Origin: Algoriphagus aestuarii
Lineage (GTDB): Bacteria; Bacteroidota; Bacteroidia; Cytophagales; Cyclobacteriaceae
Assembly (NCBI GenBank): GCA_017051695.1
Contig: JAFIDK010000001.1
Location: 682,001 to 746,000, forward strand
Length of the DNA: 64,000 bases
Direction of reading: 5' to 3'
Shown: in pieces, positions 36,890 to 46,289 of the stretch
Position numbering within the stretch: the first letter of the stretch is position 1
Layout of the letters: each line of letters begins with the position of its first letter
Made by a program: the position numbers and the translations under genes
Notes under the pieces: generated by a model
Seen by the model: only the letters and a program-made list of their open reading frames with translations
Told to the model about the DNA's origin: nothing
Database searches by the model: none

Positions 36890-39073
36890 ATGCTTTCAAC
36901 ATCAAAAAATAACGGTACCTTAAACCGTAGAGAATTTCTAAAATCATCAAGCGGGATCGCTTTATTTATTGGAGCATCTGGGATTTTCCCTGCACTGATT
37001 TCCTGTTCAGACTCCAAGAAAATCCAAGAACAATTCGAAAAACATGCTATCACAGCTTGGGTAAAGATTTCTGAAGACGGTCAGATCATAATTTATAATC
37101 CTGCATCAGAAATGGGGCAGGGTTCCATGACTTCTTTGCCCTTGATTTTTGCAGAAGAAATGGATGCCGATTGGACCAAAGTAAAAGTGGAATTTTCCCC
37201 TCAAGAAAGTGAAACTTACGGTTCTCCGGGCTGGGCTCCGGGCAGTAAAATGATGTTTACAGTAGGCAGCAGAACTACCAATAGCTATTTCAATACCATG
37301 CGAACAGCCGGTGCGCAGGCAAGAGCTATTTTGCTCCATGCTGCCGCCCAGAATTGGAAGGTGCCGGTGGAAGAATTAAGTGCTGAAAACAGTGTGGTTT
37401 CCCATAACGGCTCGGATAAAACGATCACTTACGGAGAATTGATCCCCTATTTAGTTGCAGTAGAAACTATGCCGGATGTATCAGAAGTGCCTCTGAAAGC
37501 CTCAGACAAATTCAAGTTGATCGGAAAAGAAATCCCAAGGACGGAAATCCCCTCAAAAGTTGATGGGACTGCGCAGTTTGCCATTGACGTTCGGCTTCCT
37601 GACATGGTTTATGGAGTTTTGGAAAGAGGAAATCTCCATGGCGCAAAACCTACTTTGCTCAATGAATCTGAAATTCTGGGTATGGAAGGAGTGATCAAAG
37701 TTGTTCCTTATGACTATGCCATCGATGTGATAGCTTCCAAATTAGAGCAAGCTTTGAAAGCAAAAAGCCAACTCAAAATTGATTGGAGCAGCTCAGATGC
37801 TTCAGGCTTCAATTCCGAGGAAATCTATCAGGAATACGAAAAAATTGCAGCTCAAAACCAAGCAGGAGAGGTCATCACAGAAGAAGGAGATGTTTCAAAC
37901 GCCCTCCGAAATGCCTCCAAAGTCTACCAAGCCGATTATAAAAACGATTACGTTTACCATGCCCAATTAGAACCTCTGAATGCAGTGATCCAAGTTTCGG
38001 AAGATTTGCAAAATGCTGAAGTTTGGGTCGGCAGCCAACAAGGAATGGATACGAAACTCGGGGTTCCAGGAGTATTGGGAATCCCCCCAGAAAATGTCAA
38101 TGTCCACTTACAGTATTTGGGAGGCGGTTTTGGAAGGAGAAGCCTTAGTGACTTTGTGGAAGAATGTGCTGTTTTAGCAAAAGAAGTAGCTCCAAAACCC
38201 GTCAAACTCATTTGGACCAGAGAAGATGATCTGCGCTATGGAACTTACCGACCGATGTCGCTGCAGAGAATCAAAGCAAGTGTTGACTCTTCAGGAAATA
38301 TCAATGCATTTTCCCATACAGTAGTGGGCGATGGAGGAAATCTAGTGGCCAGTGGAATCCAAAATGATCACTATGCCATTCCGAACCAGTTTGCCGATTG
38401 GAGATCAACTACCCATGGGATTCGATTAAAGCATTGGCGTTCGGTTGGACATGGCCCAAATAAATTCGCCATCGAATCCATGTTGGATCAAATTGCCTAT
38501 GACCAAAAAATGGATCCAGTCGATCTTCGAAGGAAGCTAATGGCCAATTCACCTAGGGCTTTGGCTACTTTGGAGAAAGCAGTAGAAATTTCCAATTGGT
38601 CCCAACCTTCACCAGAAGGATATGCAAAAGGGATTTCATTTGTGGAACATGGCTCTTTGGGCACCGGAGTTTGTGAAATTTTTCTGAATAAGGAAACCGG
38701 CGAAATCAAGGTGAATCGCGTTTGGATCGCTTTGGATGCTGGAACCATCATTCAACCCGACAATGTCAAAGCACAAATGGAAGGAGGGATTATCATGGGT
38801 ATCAGCAGTGCTCTCAAAGAAAGAATTTCAGTCGTTAATGGTCAAATCCAACAAAGTAATTTCAATGATTATTCTTTGTTGAGAATGCAGGATTCGCCTG
38901 ATATAATTGAAACAGTTTTAATTCCATCTGGAGAAACTCCCCAAGGAGTTGGAGAAACAGCCACCCCAATGGTGGCAGGAGCCATTGCCAATGCTTTCCT
39001 TCAATTAACCGGAAAACATTTACGACATATGCCATTCACCCCAGAGCGGGTTTTAGAAGCGTTGGATTCTTAA
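36890..39073 (+). CDS. Molybdopterin-binding subunit (IorB-like), Tat-exported
   Basis: 727 residues of the xanthine dehydrogenase superfamily. The N-terminus has a twin-arginine signal (LNRREFLKSSSG, Arg13-Arg14) and a hydrophobic stretch ending near FPALISC, so the holoenzyme is probably periplasmic, possibly as a lipoprotein. Molybdopterin-binding segments include GGGFGRRS and the catalytic-Glu region QGVGETATPM near the C-terminus. The enzyme hydroxylates or oxidises an aldehyde or N-heterocycle; the substrate is unknown. It is coupled to the small-subunit gene with a 3-bp gap. The electron acceptor, usually a cytochrome, is not encoded here. Confidence 0.92.
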   Translation: MLSTSKNNGTLNRREFLKSSSGIALFIGASGIFPALISCSDSKKIQEQFEKHAITAWVKISEDGQIIIYNPASEMGQGSMTSLPLIFAEEMDADWTKVKVEFSPQESETYGSPGWAPGSKMMFTVGSRTTNSYFNTMRTAGAQARAILLHAAAQNWKVPVEELSAENSVVSHNGSDKTITYGELIPYLVAVETMPDVSEVPLKASDKFKLIGKEIPRTEIPSKVDGTAQFAIDVRLPDMVYGVLERGNLHGAKPTLLNESEILGMEGVIKVVPYDYAIDVIASKLEQALKAKSQLKIDWSSSDASGFNSEEIYQEYEKIAAQNQAGEVITEEGDVSNALRNASKVYQADYKNDYVYHAQLEPLNAVIQVSEDLQNAEVWVGSQQGMDTKLGVPGVLGIPPENVNVHLQYLGGGFGRRSLSDFVEECAVLAKEVAPKPVKLIWTREDDLRYGTYRPMSLQRIKASVDSSGNINAFSHTVVGDGGNLVASGIQNDHYAIPNQFADWRSTTHGIRLKHWRSVGHGPNKFAIESMLDQIAYDQKMDPVDLRRKLMANSPRALATLEKAVEISNWSQPSPEGYAKGISFVEHGSLGTGVCEIFLNKETGEIKVNRVWIALDAGTIIQPDNVKAQMEGGIIMGISSALKERISVVNGQIQQSNFNDYSLLRMQDSPDIIETVLIPSGETPQGVGETATPMVAGAIANAFLQLTGKHLRHMPFTPERVLEALDS

Positions 39074-39103
39074 TTGAACGGTTACATTTAAAAGGTATTT
39101 AGA

Positions 39104-40000
39104 TTAGGAATGATCCAAATACCAACTGAAATTATCATTTAGGATCTTTTGTTTTTCAGTACGAATGAATTCAAGGAATGTCTGACTGATAGGGGAGAGT
39201 TTCTTTCCTTTGAGCCAGATCAAGCGCCATTCAGTTTTGATAGGTAAATCCGGTGATTCAAGGACAAATAATTGGTTTGAGACCAATTCATTATGGATCC
39301 CTATCATCGGCATGATGGAATAACCCAATCCTGCGATAACAGCTTGTTTCACCGCCTCATTGGATGTCAATTCCATTCGCTTTCTCCGCTTCCCTTGATG
39401 CTCTTCGAAGTATTTTTCCATTGCCATTCGGGTGGCAGAACCTTCCTCTCGGTAGATCAAGGGTTTTTTTTCATCCCTCAAATCTTGATTTCCTACCAAA
39501 TAAAGCTTGTTTTCGATTAAGACTTCTTCTTCCACAGCAAGCTTATCCGGTACAACAGAAACCATAGCAAAATCAATCTCATTATTTTTCAGACTATCCA
39601 CAACTCGAGTCTTATTTGTCACATCCAAAATCAGGTCAATCCCCGTGTGCTTTTCCATAAAACCTGATAAAAAATAGGGGATCACGTACTTTCCGGTTGA
39701 AGCAGAGGAAATACTCAATTTCCCAGTCAAAATCCCCTGATAAGCCTGGGTTTTGTAATTGATATTATCCAATTCCTGGATCACCCGCTCGGCAACTTCC
39801 GCAATTTCTTTCCCAAAATCAGTAATGTACAATTGACGACCAATGACTTCAGTCAAAGGGATTTCAAATTGATCCTGAAGGTTTTTTAGCTGGATAGAGA
39901 CCGCAGGCTGAGTCATAAAAAGTTCCTCCGAGGCCTTCGTGATACTTTTTGTCTGGACCACTTTGAGGAAGATCTGCAATTGATGAATGGTGTAATTCAT
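39104..40000 (-). CDS. LysR family transcriptional regulator
   Basis: 298 residues. The N-terminal winged helix-turn-helix (MNYTIHQLQIFLKVVQTKSITKASEELFMTQPAVSIQLKNL) is characteristic, followed by a coiled linker and a type-2 periplasmic-binding-like effector domain. It is transcribed divergently from the DAB genes with a 92-bp spacer. LysR regulators of the CbbR type often sit next to inorganic carbon genes, so control of dabBA is the most likely role. It converges with iorB, which makes regulation of iorAB less likely. Confidence 0.88.
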   Translation of the reverse strand: MNYTIHQLQIFLKVVQTKSITKASEELFMTQPAVSIQLKNLQDQFEIPLTEVIGRQLYITDFGKEIAEVAERVIQELDNINYKTQAYQGILTGKLSISSASTGKYVIPYFLSGFMEKHTGIDLILDVTNKTRVVDSLKNNEIDFAMVSVVPDKLAVEEEVLIENKLYLVGNQDLRDEKKPLIYREEGSATRMAMEKYFEEHQGKRRKRMELTSNEAVKQAVIAGLGYSIMPMIGIHNELVSNQLFVLESPDLPIKTEWRLIWLKGKKLSPISQTFLEFIRTEKQKILNDNFSWYLDHS

Positions 40001-40092
40001 AACATTTGTTTATGTATATCATAATAAATATAAATAAAAATTTATAAATAAGATTTCCAAGCTTTGTGGCGTAAACAAAAATTAATTGAAGC
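40001..40092. promoter_or_regulatory. LysR/dab divergent promoter region
   Basis: 92 very AT-rich bases between two divergent starts, with the local inverted repeat ATTTATAAAT and several T-N11-A matches. It is a natural place for LysR binding. No exact operator can be fixed by eye. Confidence 0.4.
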
Positions 40093-40398
40093 ATGATACA
40101 ATCAGAATTGACAGAAAAGGAACTCACAACGATCAGTAAAGAAAGCCTTATTCATGGAGAGTTTACTCCGGATGATGCCTCAGAAATCATCAATCACATG
40201 ATCTCAAAAAAGATCAATTTCCACGAACGTAGAAATTTCAGTAGTCAAATCAGATTTGGTGAAGTGGATCAACATTCTGTAGTAAGAATCCAAGAACTAA
40301 AAGCCTGTAAAGCCTCGCTCAATGCTGTAATCCTACAAGCGAAAGAACAGAGCAAGAAACTGAGAGTCTCTTCAAGTATTTCGGTAGAACTTATTTAA
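40093..40398 (+). CDS. Small protein at the head of the dab operon
   Basis: 101 residues, soluble and mostly helical, beginning MIQSELTEKELTTISKES. It holds the segment FTPDDASEIINHMISKKINFHERRNF and is rich in charged residues, with one Cys. No named family was recognised. It lies 15 bp before dabB and is read from the LysR-divergent promoter, so it is probably an accessory or regulatory protein for the carbon transporter. Confidence 0.68.
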   Translation: MIQSELTEKELTTISKESLIHGEFTPDDASEIINHMISKKINFHERRNFSSQIRFGEVDQHSVVRIQELKACKASLNAVILQAKEQSKKLRVSSSISVELI

Positions 40399-40413
40399 TC
40401 GAAAGGAATAGCT

Positions 40414-42081
40414 ATGAATCATAACTTACTTTCTTTTATAACCTTGATCTCACCAGCGGTTTTTGTATTGACTGCTATTGTTTCCTGGTTCCAACCGGGA
40501 ATCCGACCAACCTTTCTGAAAAAACTGGCGACTGTCGCTTCCATTCTAAGTATTTCAATCGCCGCTTTAAGCGGTTTTTTTGTGGCCAAATATTCTTTAT
40601 TGGAAACTCCAATGGAAGGATTGGCAGCTTGGGGATTCGCCATCAGACTGGACGTGTTGAGTGTTTTAATGCTAAACATGATTGCTTTACTCGGATTCAT
40701 TGTAATCAGATTTAGCTTGAATTACTTAGACGGAGACACGAGACAAGGAGTATTTATCGGAAGATTGGCTTCTGCCATTGCCTCGGTACAGCTACTGGTT
40801 TTATCCGGTCACCTGGGATTACTGTTTATCTCATGGGTTCTGACAAGCATGTCTTTACACAGATTGCTGGTATTCTACAAGGATAGACCTGGAGCAATCA
40901 TTGCTGCCCGTAAAAAATTCATTGTGGCAAGACTTGGAGATGTCAGCTTATTAGCCGCCTGTATCCTGCTCTACTTCCAATTTGAGACTGGCAACCTAGA
41001 AGTAATCTTTCAAAGCATCCAAGCAAACCTTGCCTCTGGCATCTCTATGCCAGGAATCGAATCAGTTGCTATACTCTTGGTTTTGGCCGCAATTTTAAAA
41101 TCTGCCCAATTCCCAACCCATGGCTGGTTAATTGAAGTGATGGAAACGCCATCGCCGGTTTCAGCACTTTTACATGCTGGTTTACTCAATGCGGGTCCAT
41201 TTCTGATTATCCGCATGGCCTTTGTAATGGATGCTAGTACCTATGCTCCCTTGATTTTACTAGTGATCGGTGGCTTTACTGCCCTATTCGCGTCAGTTGC
41301 CTTCCTGACCCAGACTTCAATCAAAACTGCCTTGGGGTATTCGAGCGTGGCACACATGGGATTTAGTTTGATGACCTGCGGAATGGGAGTTTATCCAGCG
41401 GCCATGCTTCACCTAGTAGCACACTCTTTTTATAAAGCACATTCCTTTCTTTCTTCTGGAAGTGTAATAGAAGTTATCCGAGCTTCAAAAGTCAAAGCAG
41501 CTCAACGAATAGGTAGTCCTTTTAGAATTTTTCTCGGAATATTACTTGCACTTGGCTTATATACCGGGGTGGCAATCCTTTGGGGAGTAGATCCTCAAAA
41601 AGAACAGGCTTTGTTGGGAATTGGTGCTGTGATCATCCTCGGTCTTTCCAGATTATTTTCCTCTGCAATTGATTCGGATGGAGGAAAGCAACTGATCTTG
41701 AAAACAACGGGATTATCGGTACTAGTCATCCTCTCATTCTTCACACTGGAATCAGGAGCACATTTTCTGCTTTCTTCACAGATTCCGGAACTCATTCAGC
41801 CAACTCTCTTGGAAAGTGTTCTAATCGGGATGGTTTTGATGGCCTTTGCCGGGGCGGTCTTTATCCAGATTCTGGCACCTAAACTTTCTACTAGTCAAGC
41901 CTATTTGGCGCTGGCCATCCACTTGAGAAACGGACTCTACATCAATACGATATTTGATAGAATGGTCAGGTCCTTATACACTCACAAACCTAAGTCTCAG
42001 CCAATCTATGTTTCAAAGCCTCTAAAACAGGAATCCAAAAAAGAGAAGGTCTTTGAAAAATCCCTTGCTGAAGTATCCTAA
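40414..42081 (+). CDS. dabB: DabB, proton-translocating subunit of inorganic carbon pump
   Basis: 555 residues and about 13 TM helices, of the proton-conducting NADH:quinone oxidoreductase/MrpA family (NuoL-like). Conserved helices with SAQFPTHGWL, ETPSPVSALLHAGLLNAGPFL and KTALGYSSVAHMGFSL hold the family's Lys and His residues. Genomic pairing with a DabA homologue 59 bp downstream identifies it as the cation-driven subunit of the DAB bicarbonate/CO2 system and argues against a complex I subunit. Proton or sodium entry would power CO2 hydration by DabA. No other nuo or mrp genes are nearby. Confidence 0.9.
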   Translation: MNHNLLSFITLISPAVFVLTAIVSWFQPGIRPTFLKKLATVASILSISIAALSGFFVAKYSLLETPMEGLAAWGFAIRLDVLSVLMLNMIALLGFIVIRFSLNYLDGDTRQGVFIGRLASAIASVQLLVLSGHLGLLFISWVLTSMSLHRLLVFYKDRPGAIIAARKKFIVARLGDVSLLAACILLYFQFETGNLEVIFQSIQANLASGISMPGIESVAILLVLAAILKSAQFPTHGWLIEVMETPSPVSALLHAGLLNAGPFLIIRMAFVMDASTYAPLILLVIGGFTALFASVAFLTQTSIKTALGYSSVAHMGFSLMTCGMGVYPAAMLHLVAHSFYKAHSFLSSGSVIEVIRASKVKAAQRIGSPFRIFLGILLALGLYTGVAILWGVDPQKEQALLGIGAVIILGLSRLFSSAIDSDGGKQLILKTTGLSVLVILSFFTLESGAHFLLSSQIPELIQPTLLESVLIGMVLMAFAGAVFIQILAPKLSTSQAYLALAIHLRNGLYINTIFDRMVRSLYTHKPKSQPIYVSKPLKQESKKEKVFEKSLAEVS

Positions 42082-42140
42082 TTGTCTAAAAAATTCAACC
42101 TATCAAAAGTCATCGAATGATCCTTTCTAAAACATCAAGC

Positions 42141-44627
42141 ATGAATACAATCGAAATAATAGAAAAAGAACCGAAATCCTTGGTTAATGCCATGCGATCG
42201 GCTTGTAAGAAAATCGCTCCTGTTTGGCCTCTGGAGAATTTTGTAGCAGTCAATCCTTATTTAGGTTTTACCGGGAAAAAATTTGATCAGGTAGCACAGG
42301 AACTTGCTGCGACAGGAGATATTCACATGACCATGCCTTCCTCTTTCTACCTTCAAAAACTAAAGGAAGGGAAGTTGAAAAAAGAAGACATTCTTAAAGT
42401 TCTCAGCCAAAAGAATAGCCAGATTGGTTACCGAGACTTTATCCAGTCTCTGGAACAAATGCCAGATTCAGAAGAATCCATGATCCAGATTTCAACGGTT
42501 GGGGATTTGGCCACTCAAATCACTCAAAAGGACTGGAACCGCTTTATCACAGCAAGAATCTCACAATGGGCTGCATCTTACTTTGATAAGGGACAGGCTA
42601 TCTGGATAGCTGCTGATCAAAAAGAAAGCCCATTTAAAGCTTGGAAGATTGAAGCTGAAATCGATAGAACTCCTGAGCTCAGCGGACTCAAGGATTTTAG
42701 AAAAATTGTTAAATCTCTCCCTGATAACCCCATTTCGGCAACTCAAAAAGCATTGGACATGCTGGGGATAGAACTTGAAAACTCTTCCTTTTATCTTCAT
42801 AGATTGCTGCTGAAACAGGGAGGTTGGGCAGCTCATGCCGCAAGACTCGATTGGGATCAGGAGCTTTATGGAGGAAAAGATGGACACTTGATAGAGCTTC
42901 TGGCGGTCTTGGTTTGCTGGGAAGCCTGTTTGATGGAAAGCCTTCAAAATCAAGAGCTTTTCAAAATTTGGGAAGAAGAAAAAAACCAATGGATCTCCTA
43001 CCAAGAAGGCCTGGAAGAAAATCAACAACTCGCACATAACTTAATTCTACAGGAAGCTTTCGATTTGGCTACCCAACGCGAGCTGATAGAAAAATTTGAA
43101 AGGGTCAAAGTTGAAATTAAAACTCAAAAAGAGCAGGTAAAAGCTCAGGCGGTTTTCTGTATCGATGTGCGCTCGGAAGTTTTCCGAAGAAACCTTGAAC
43201 TTGTGGACAATTCGATAGAAACCCTAGGTTTTGCCGGATTCTTCGCTTTCCCCATCACCTATGTACCCTTGGGACATGAAACTTGTGAGGCTCAATGCCC
43301 GGTTTTATTGAAAACGGGACCAACAATTCTAGAGCAAATCCCAGATTCTGAAAAGAACCAGCAGGCGATAAAAGAGCGGGTCTCTGCCCATCAGCTTAGT
43401 AAAATCTGGAAGTCCTTCAAATCAGGAGCTGTCACCTGCTTCAGCTTTGTCAGCCCAATGGGACTTTCATACCTGCCAAAAATCTTTACCGACTCATTCC
43501 GATGGACCAGACCGGTTCCTCATCCAGATCAGGTGGGTATTTCCTCCAGCTTGTTAAAAAACAAAACGGTCAATTTGGAGGCACATGATCACCAAAATGA
43601 AACTTCAGGAATTCCTCTGGAGCAACAAATCCAAATGGCCAAAAATGCTCTAAAAGCCATGTCTTTATCTGATGATTTTGGAAAGTTTGTCCTGATCGTG
43701 GGCCATGGATCCAGTACCGTCAATAACCCTCATGCTACTGGCTATGACTGCGGGGCATGCGGAGGTCATACGGGAGAGGCAAATGCCAGAGTAGCAGCAG
43801 CTGTTTTAAATAACCGAGAAGTGAGAACTGGTCTTCTCCAGGAAAATATCTTTATCCCAATCAATACCGTTTTCCTTGCCTGTTTGCATGATACGACCAC
43901 TGACGAAGTGAGCATTTTCAACGAAAATGAGGTGCCAGCTTCAAGAGCACAGGAACTGGAGGAGCTGAAAAACTCTCTAAAAAGAGCTGGCCATGCCGCA
44001 AGAACAGAAAGATCGCTTCGAATGGCGAATCAAAAGAATACTAGCGTTGAAAAGATGATTTTCGCCAAAAGTAAGGATTGGTCAGAAACAAGACCGGAAT
44101 GGGGATTGGCAGGATGCTCAGCCTTTGTAGTTGCGAATCGGGAAAAAACCAAAAACCTGAATCTGGAAGGAAAATCCTTTCTCCACTCCTATGATTGGAA
44201 AAAAGATGAAGGTTTTAAAGTTCTGGAGCTCATAATGACCGCGCCGATGGTAGTGACCAGTTGGATCAACCTGCAATATTTTGGGTCGACAGTGGACAAA
44301 AAAAACTTCGGTTCCGGAAATAAAACCTTACACAATGTCACCTCCGGGCTTGGCGTGCTAGAGGGATTTTCAGGAGATCTGAGAGTGGGACTTCCGATAC
44401 AGGCAATCCATGACGGAGAAAACTACCAACATGAGCCGAACCGATTAAATGTCATTATCGATGCACCGGTGGAAGCCATGAACAATATCCTGGAGAGACA
44501 TCCTTCTGTCAAAAACCTTTGCGACAATGGTTGGATCTATCTCTTTGCGATGGGAGAAGATGGAACGATCACAGATCGATACGCTGGAAATTTAAGTTGG
44601 GAAAATCTAAGCTCTAAGGCAGCTTAA
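42141..44627 (+). CDS. dabA: DabA, carbonic-anhydrase-like subunit of inorganic carbon pump
   Basis: 828 residues from the ATG at 42141; an in-frame ATG eight codons upstream is possible. It belongs to the DUF2309/UPF0753 family. The zinc-site residues described for Halothiobacillus DabA have clear counterparts: Cys340 and Asp342 in FCIDVRSE, His522 in VGHGSST, and Cys537 in YDCGACGGHTGE, with the same 15-residue His-Cys spacing. It hydrates CO2 to bicarbonate vectorially in the cytosol, driven by DabB. In a heterotroph this would supply bicarbonate to carboxylases and support growth at ambient CO2. A long-hairpin repeat follows 36 bp after the stop. Confidence 0.93.
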   Translation: MNTIEIIEKEPKSLVNAMRSACKKIAPVWPLENFVAVNPYLGFTGKKFDQVAQELAATGDIHMTMPSSFYLQKLKEGKLKKEDILKVLSQKNSQIGYRDFIQSLEQMPDSEESMIQISTVGDLATQITQKDWNRFITARISQWAASYFDKGQAIWIAADQKESPFKAWKIEAEIDRTPELSGLKDFRKIVKSLPDNPISATQKALDMLGIELENSSFYLHRLLLKQGGWAAHAARLDWDQELYGGKDGHLIELLAVLVCWEACLMESLQNQELFKIWEEEKNQWISYQEGLEENQQLAHNLILQEAFDLATQRELIEKFERVKVEIKTQKEQVKAQAVFCIDVRSEVFRRNLELVDNSIETLGFAGFFAFPITYVPLGHETCEAQCPVLLKTGPTILEQIPDSEKNQQAIKERVSAHQLSKIWKSFKSGAVTCFSFVSPMGLSYLPKIFTDSFRWTRPVPHPDQVGISSSLLKNKTVNLEAHDHQNETSGIPLEQQIQMAKNALKAMSLSDDFGKFVLIVGHGSSTVNNPHATGYDCGACGGHTGEANARVAAAVLNNREVRTGLLQENIFIPINTVFLACLHDTTTDEVSIFNENEVPASRAQELEELKNSLKRAGHAARTERSLRMANQKNTSVEKMIFAKSKDWSETRPEWGLAGCSAFVVANREKTKNLNLEGKSFLHSYDWKKDEGFKVLELIMTAPMVVTSWINLQYFGSTVDKKNFGSGNKTLHNVTSGLGVLEGFSGDLRVGLPIQAIHDGENYQHEPNRLNVIIDAPVEAMNNILERHPSVKNLCDNGWIYLFAMGEDGTITDRYAGNLSWENLSSKAA

Positions 44628-44662
44628 GTTCACGATTTCAAAATAATCTGAATGGTTTCATT

Positions 44663-44810
44663 AAAAAAGGCTGTCTCTAAACTACTTCTCGTCACTTTGA
44701 GCGCCTGCCTGACGGACGGCAGGAAGTAAAAACATGGTTCGATTGGCTATACCAAGTCTTCGATTCTGCTCACGCTGACAAAATTTAGACTTCAGAGACA
44801 ACCCTTTTTT
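44663..44810 (+). repeat. Long-hairpin intergenic element, copy 1
   Basis: The ends AAAAAAGG + CTGTCTCT and AGAGACA + ACCCTTTTTT are imperfect inverted repeats enclosing about 110 bp. The interior holds the small palindrome CCTGCC-TGACGGAC-GGCAGG. It is related to 57065-57230 (GTCAC..TGAGCG and TTCGAT..GCTCA.GCTGACA shared). It may double as a terminator for dabA. Confidence 0.75.
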
Positions 44811-44949
44811 ACCCTGAATTTAATGGGAACGAAACTTGGGCTTTAAACTGATTTCTCCGGAAGAAAGTACAGTTTCTGTTTACCATTGTTTCCTTTTTCT
44901 TTTGAGACTCAACATTCCATACACCTACAGCTAGGTTTTAATCACTGTC

Positions 44950-44970
44950 ACTTTTTGGCGGGCAAAAAGT
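44950..44970 (+). repeat. Small intergenic palindrome
   Basis: ACTTTTTG and CAAAAAGT form a perfect 8-bp stem around GCGGG. It is not followed directly by a T tract, so it is not called a terminator. Confidence 0.5.
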
Positions 44971-45329
44971 ACCCAAAAACCATGAGCCTCGGCCTTTTTT
45001 TTCCGCTGAAACCATATCCTATAACTCATAAACTTCAGGAAGTTTTTTAAAAAGCTGGAATAGCAGGTTCATAATCCGAAAAATAAAAAAGGTTCGTAAC
45101 TAGCCTGAATGATATTGGTACAAGTGGACTTTCGTCTATTCAATTCAGGAAAGTCAAGATCACTATTTCATGATTGGAATAGCTTTGGCTTAACAAATTC
45201 ATAAATTTCTCCCAAAATCAGGGTCGTTAATTTAATAAATGCCCCTATTTTTGGGAATTCTTTGAGATACCTAACCACTAAAAACCCTTCTATATAGGAT
45301 CGGAGCTAAGAAAAAATAGTACAATTGAT

Positions 45330-45337
45330 TAGATTTG
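45330..45337 (+). promoter_or_regulatory. Candidate -7 element (TAGATTTG)
   Basis: Matches TAnnTTTG, 33 bp before the 23-codon leader frame and 101 bp before the terpene-cyclase-like gene. No good -33 TTG element is seen at the right distance. Confidence 0.3.
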
Positions 45338-45369
45338 CCTCAATCCGATTAACCCAAGTTTTTAATTTA

Positions 45370-45441
45370 ATGAGCACAGAATTCAATTCTTTAAAAGACC
45401 AGCTGGTTGTAGAAGTGCTACCCACCTTGCATATTTTATGA
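45370..45441 (+). CDS. Possible 23-aa upstream ORF overlapping the next start
   Basis: An ATG-initiated 23-codon frame (MSTEFNSLKDQ...) ends in TGA that overlaps the following ATG as ATGA. This arrangement would couple translation. No attenuator hairpin or residue run typical of a leader peptide was seen, so its reality is uncertain. Confidence 0.35.
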   Translation: MSTEFNSLKDQLVVEVLPTLHIL

Positions 45442-46097
45442 CTACTAGTTCTTTATTTATTGCTCTTTGCGGAGTCGGTTGGATAGTTGCCTATGTGGAG
45501 GCATTGAGAATCGGGTTGAAAGATAAAACTTATGCCATTCCTTTCCTGACCCTGGCATTGAACTTTACCTGGGAAATTTATTATACCATTCAGGGATATC
45601 ATGAGTTCGGCTACCATGTCTCTACTTATGTGAATTTTTTATGGGTTCTGATAGATATCGGAATTCTCTACACCTATTTCCGATTTGGTCGAAAAGAAGT
45701 CAAAGGAAGTGACATGCAGTTTTATATACAGGCCTTCATTTTCATCCTGAGCTGCTTTTTTATTCATCATTATACCTTCCAATGGCTTGGTATCGTCAAA
45801 GGAGCCCTTTATTCGGGTTTCTCTATTAATTTTGTCATGTCATTCCTCTTCATCAGACTCTTTTATCGAAGAGGTGGGGCTAGTGGTCAATCCTTAATTA
45901 TTGCCATTTCTAAGTGTTTTGGCACTTTTTCCTCAACCGTCTTGATTGGGATGATAGGTTCTAAAACTGCAGGTGGAGTAAATAAATACATTCTTTTTTT
46001 AGGCCTAATGATTTTTGTCGTAGACTTGTTTTACATCTACTTGCTGGCCAAAGAAAAAAAGGCAAGCCCCAAGAAACCAATTGCTATCAAGGATTGA
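45438..46097 (+). CDS. Putative transmembrane terpene cyclase (Pyr4/PaxB-like)
   Basis: 219 residues and seven predicted TM helices with short loops. The sequence resembles the membrane terpene cyclases of fungal meroterpenoid pathways (Pyr4/PaxB group) and their bacterial homologues: helix 2 has ALNFTWEIYY with an intramembrane Glu46, and the last helix has FVVDLFYIYLL with Asp196, positions comparable to the essential Glu63 and Asp218 reported for Pyr4. These acids would protonate an epoxide or olefin to start cyclisation. No prenyltransferase or monooxygenase gene adjoins it, so the substrate must come from elsewhere. Family placement is from remembered motifs and moderately sure. Confidence 0.62.
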   Translation: MTTSSLFIALCGVGWIVAYVEALRIGLKDKTYAIPFLTLALNFTWEIYYTIQGYHEFGYHVSTYVNFLWVLIDIGILYTYFRFGRKEVKGSDMQFYIQAFIFILSCFFIHHYTFQWLGIVKGALYSGFSINFVMSFLFIRLFYRRGGASGQSLIIAISKCFGTFSSTVLIGMIGSKTAGGVNKYILFLGLMIFVVDLFYIYLLAKEKKASPKKPIAIKD

Positions 46098-46289
46098 GTT
46101 AATTTTTCTGTCCCCAACTTACTCATAAGGAATATTATCCTATCGGAGAAAAGAATGAAATTGATAAATTAGGGTTGATTTGAGCTAATTACCCTTGAAG
46201 GGTTTCGAATATTACTAGATGAAATATCCTTGATTTAAAAAAGGTCTATTTCTCCTCATATTAATTTTCCAACTGTAAACACCTGCATT

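Larger units (their letters stand above)
44628..45369 (+). other. Long intergenic region with repeats, no gene
   Basis: About 740 bp. It contains the long-hairpin repeat at 44663-44810 and a perfect 8-bp stem ACTTTTTG/CAAAAAGT at 44950-44970. The rest is AT-rich without a convincing frame. A possible -7 element lies at 45330. Confidence 0.5.

Noticed and set aside
40414-42081. Complex I or Mrp antiporter subunit
   Set aside because: There are no other nuo or mrp genes, and it is followed by a DabA homologue, so DabB is the better call.
42561-43037. 158-codon minus-strand frame within dabA
   Set aside because: dabA is certain here; the antisense frame has no motif and no promoter.
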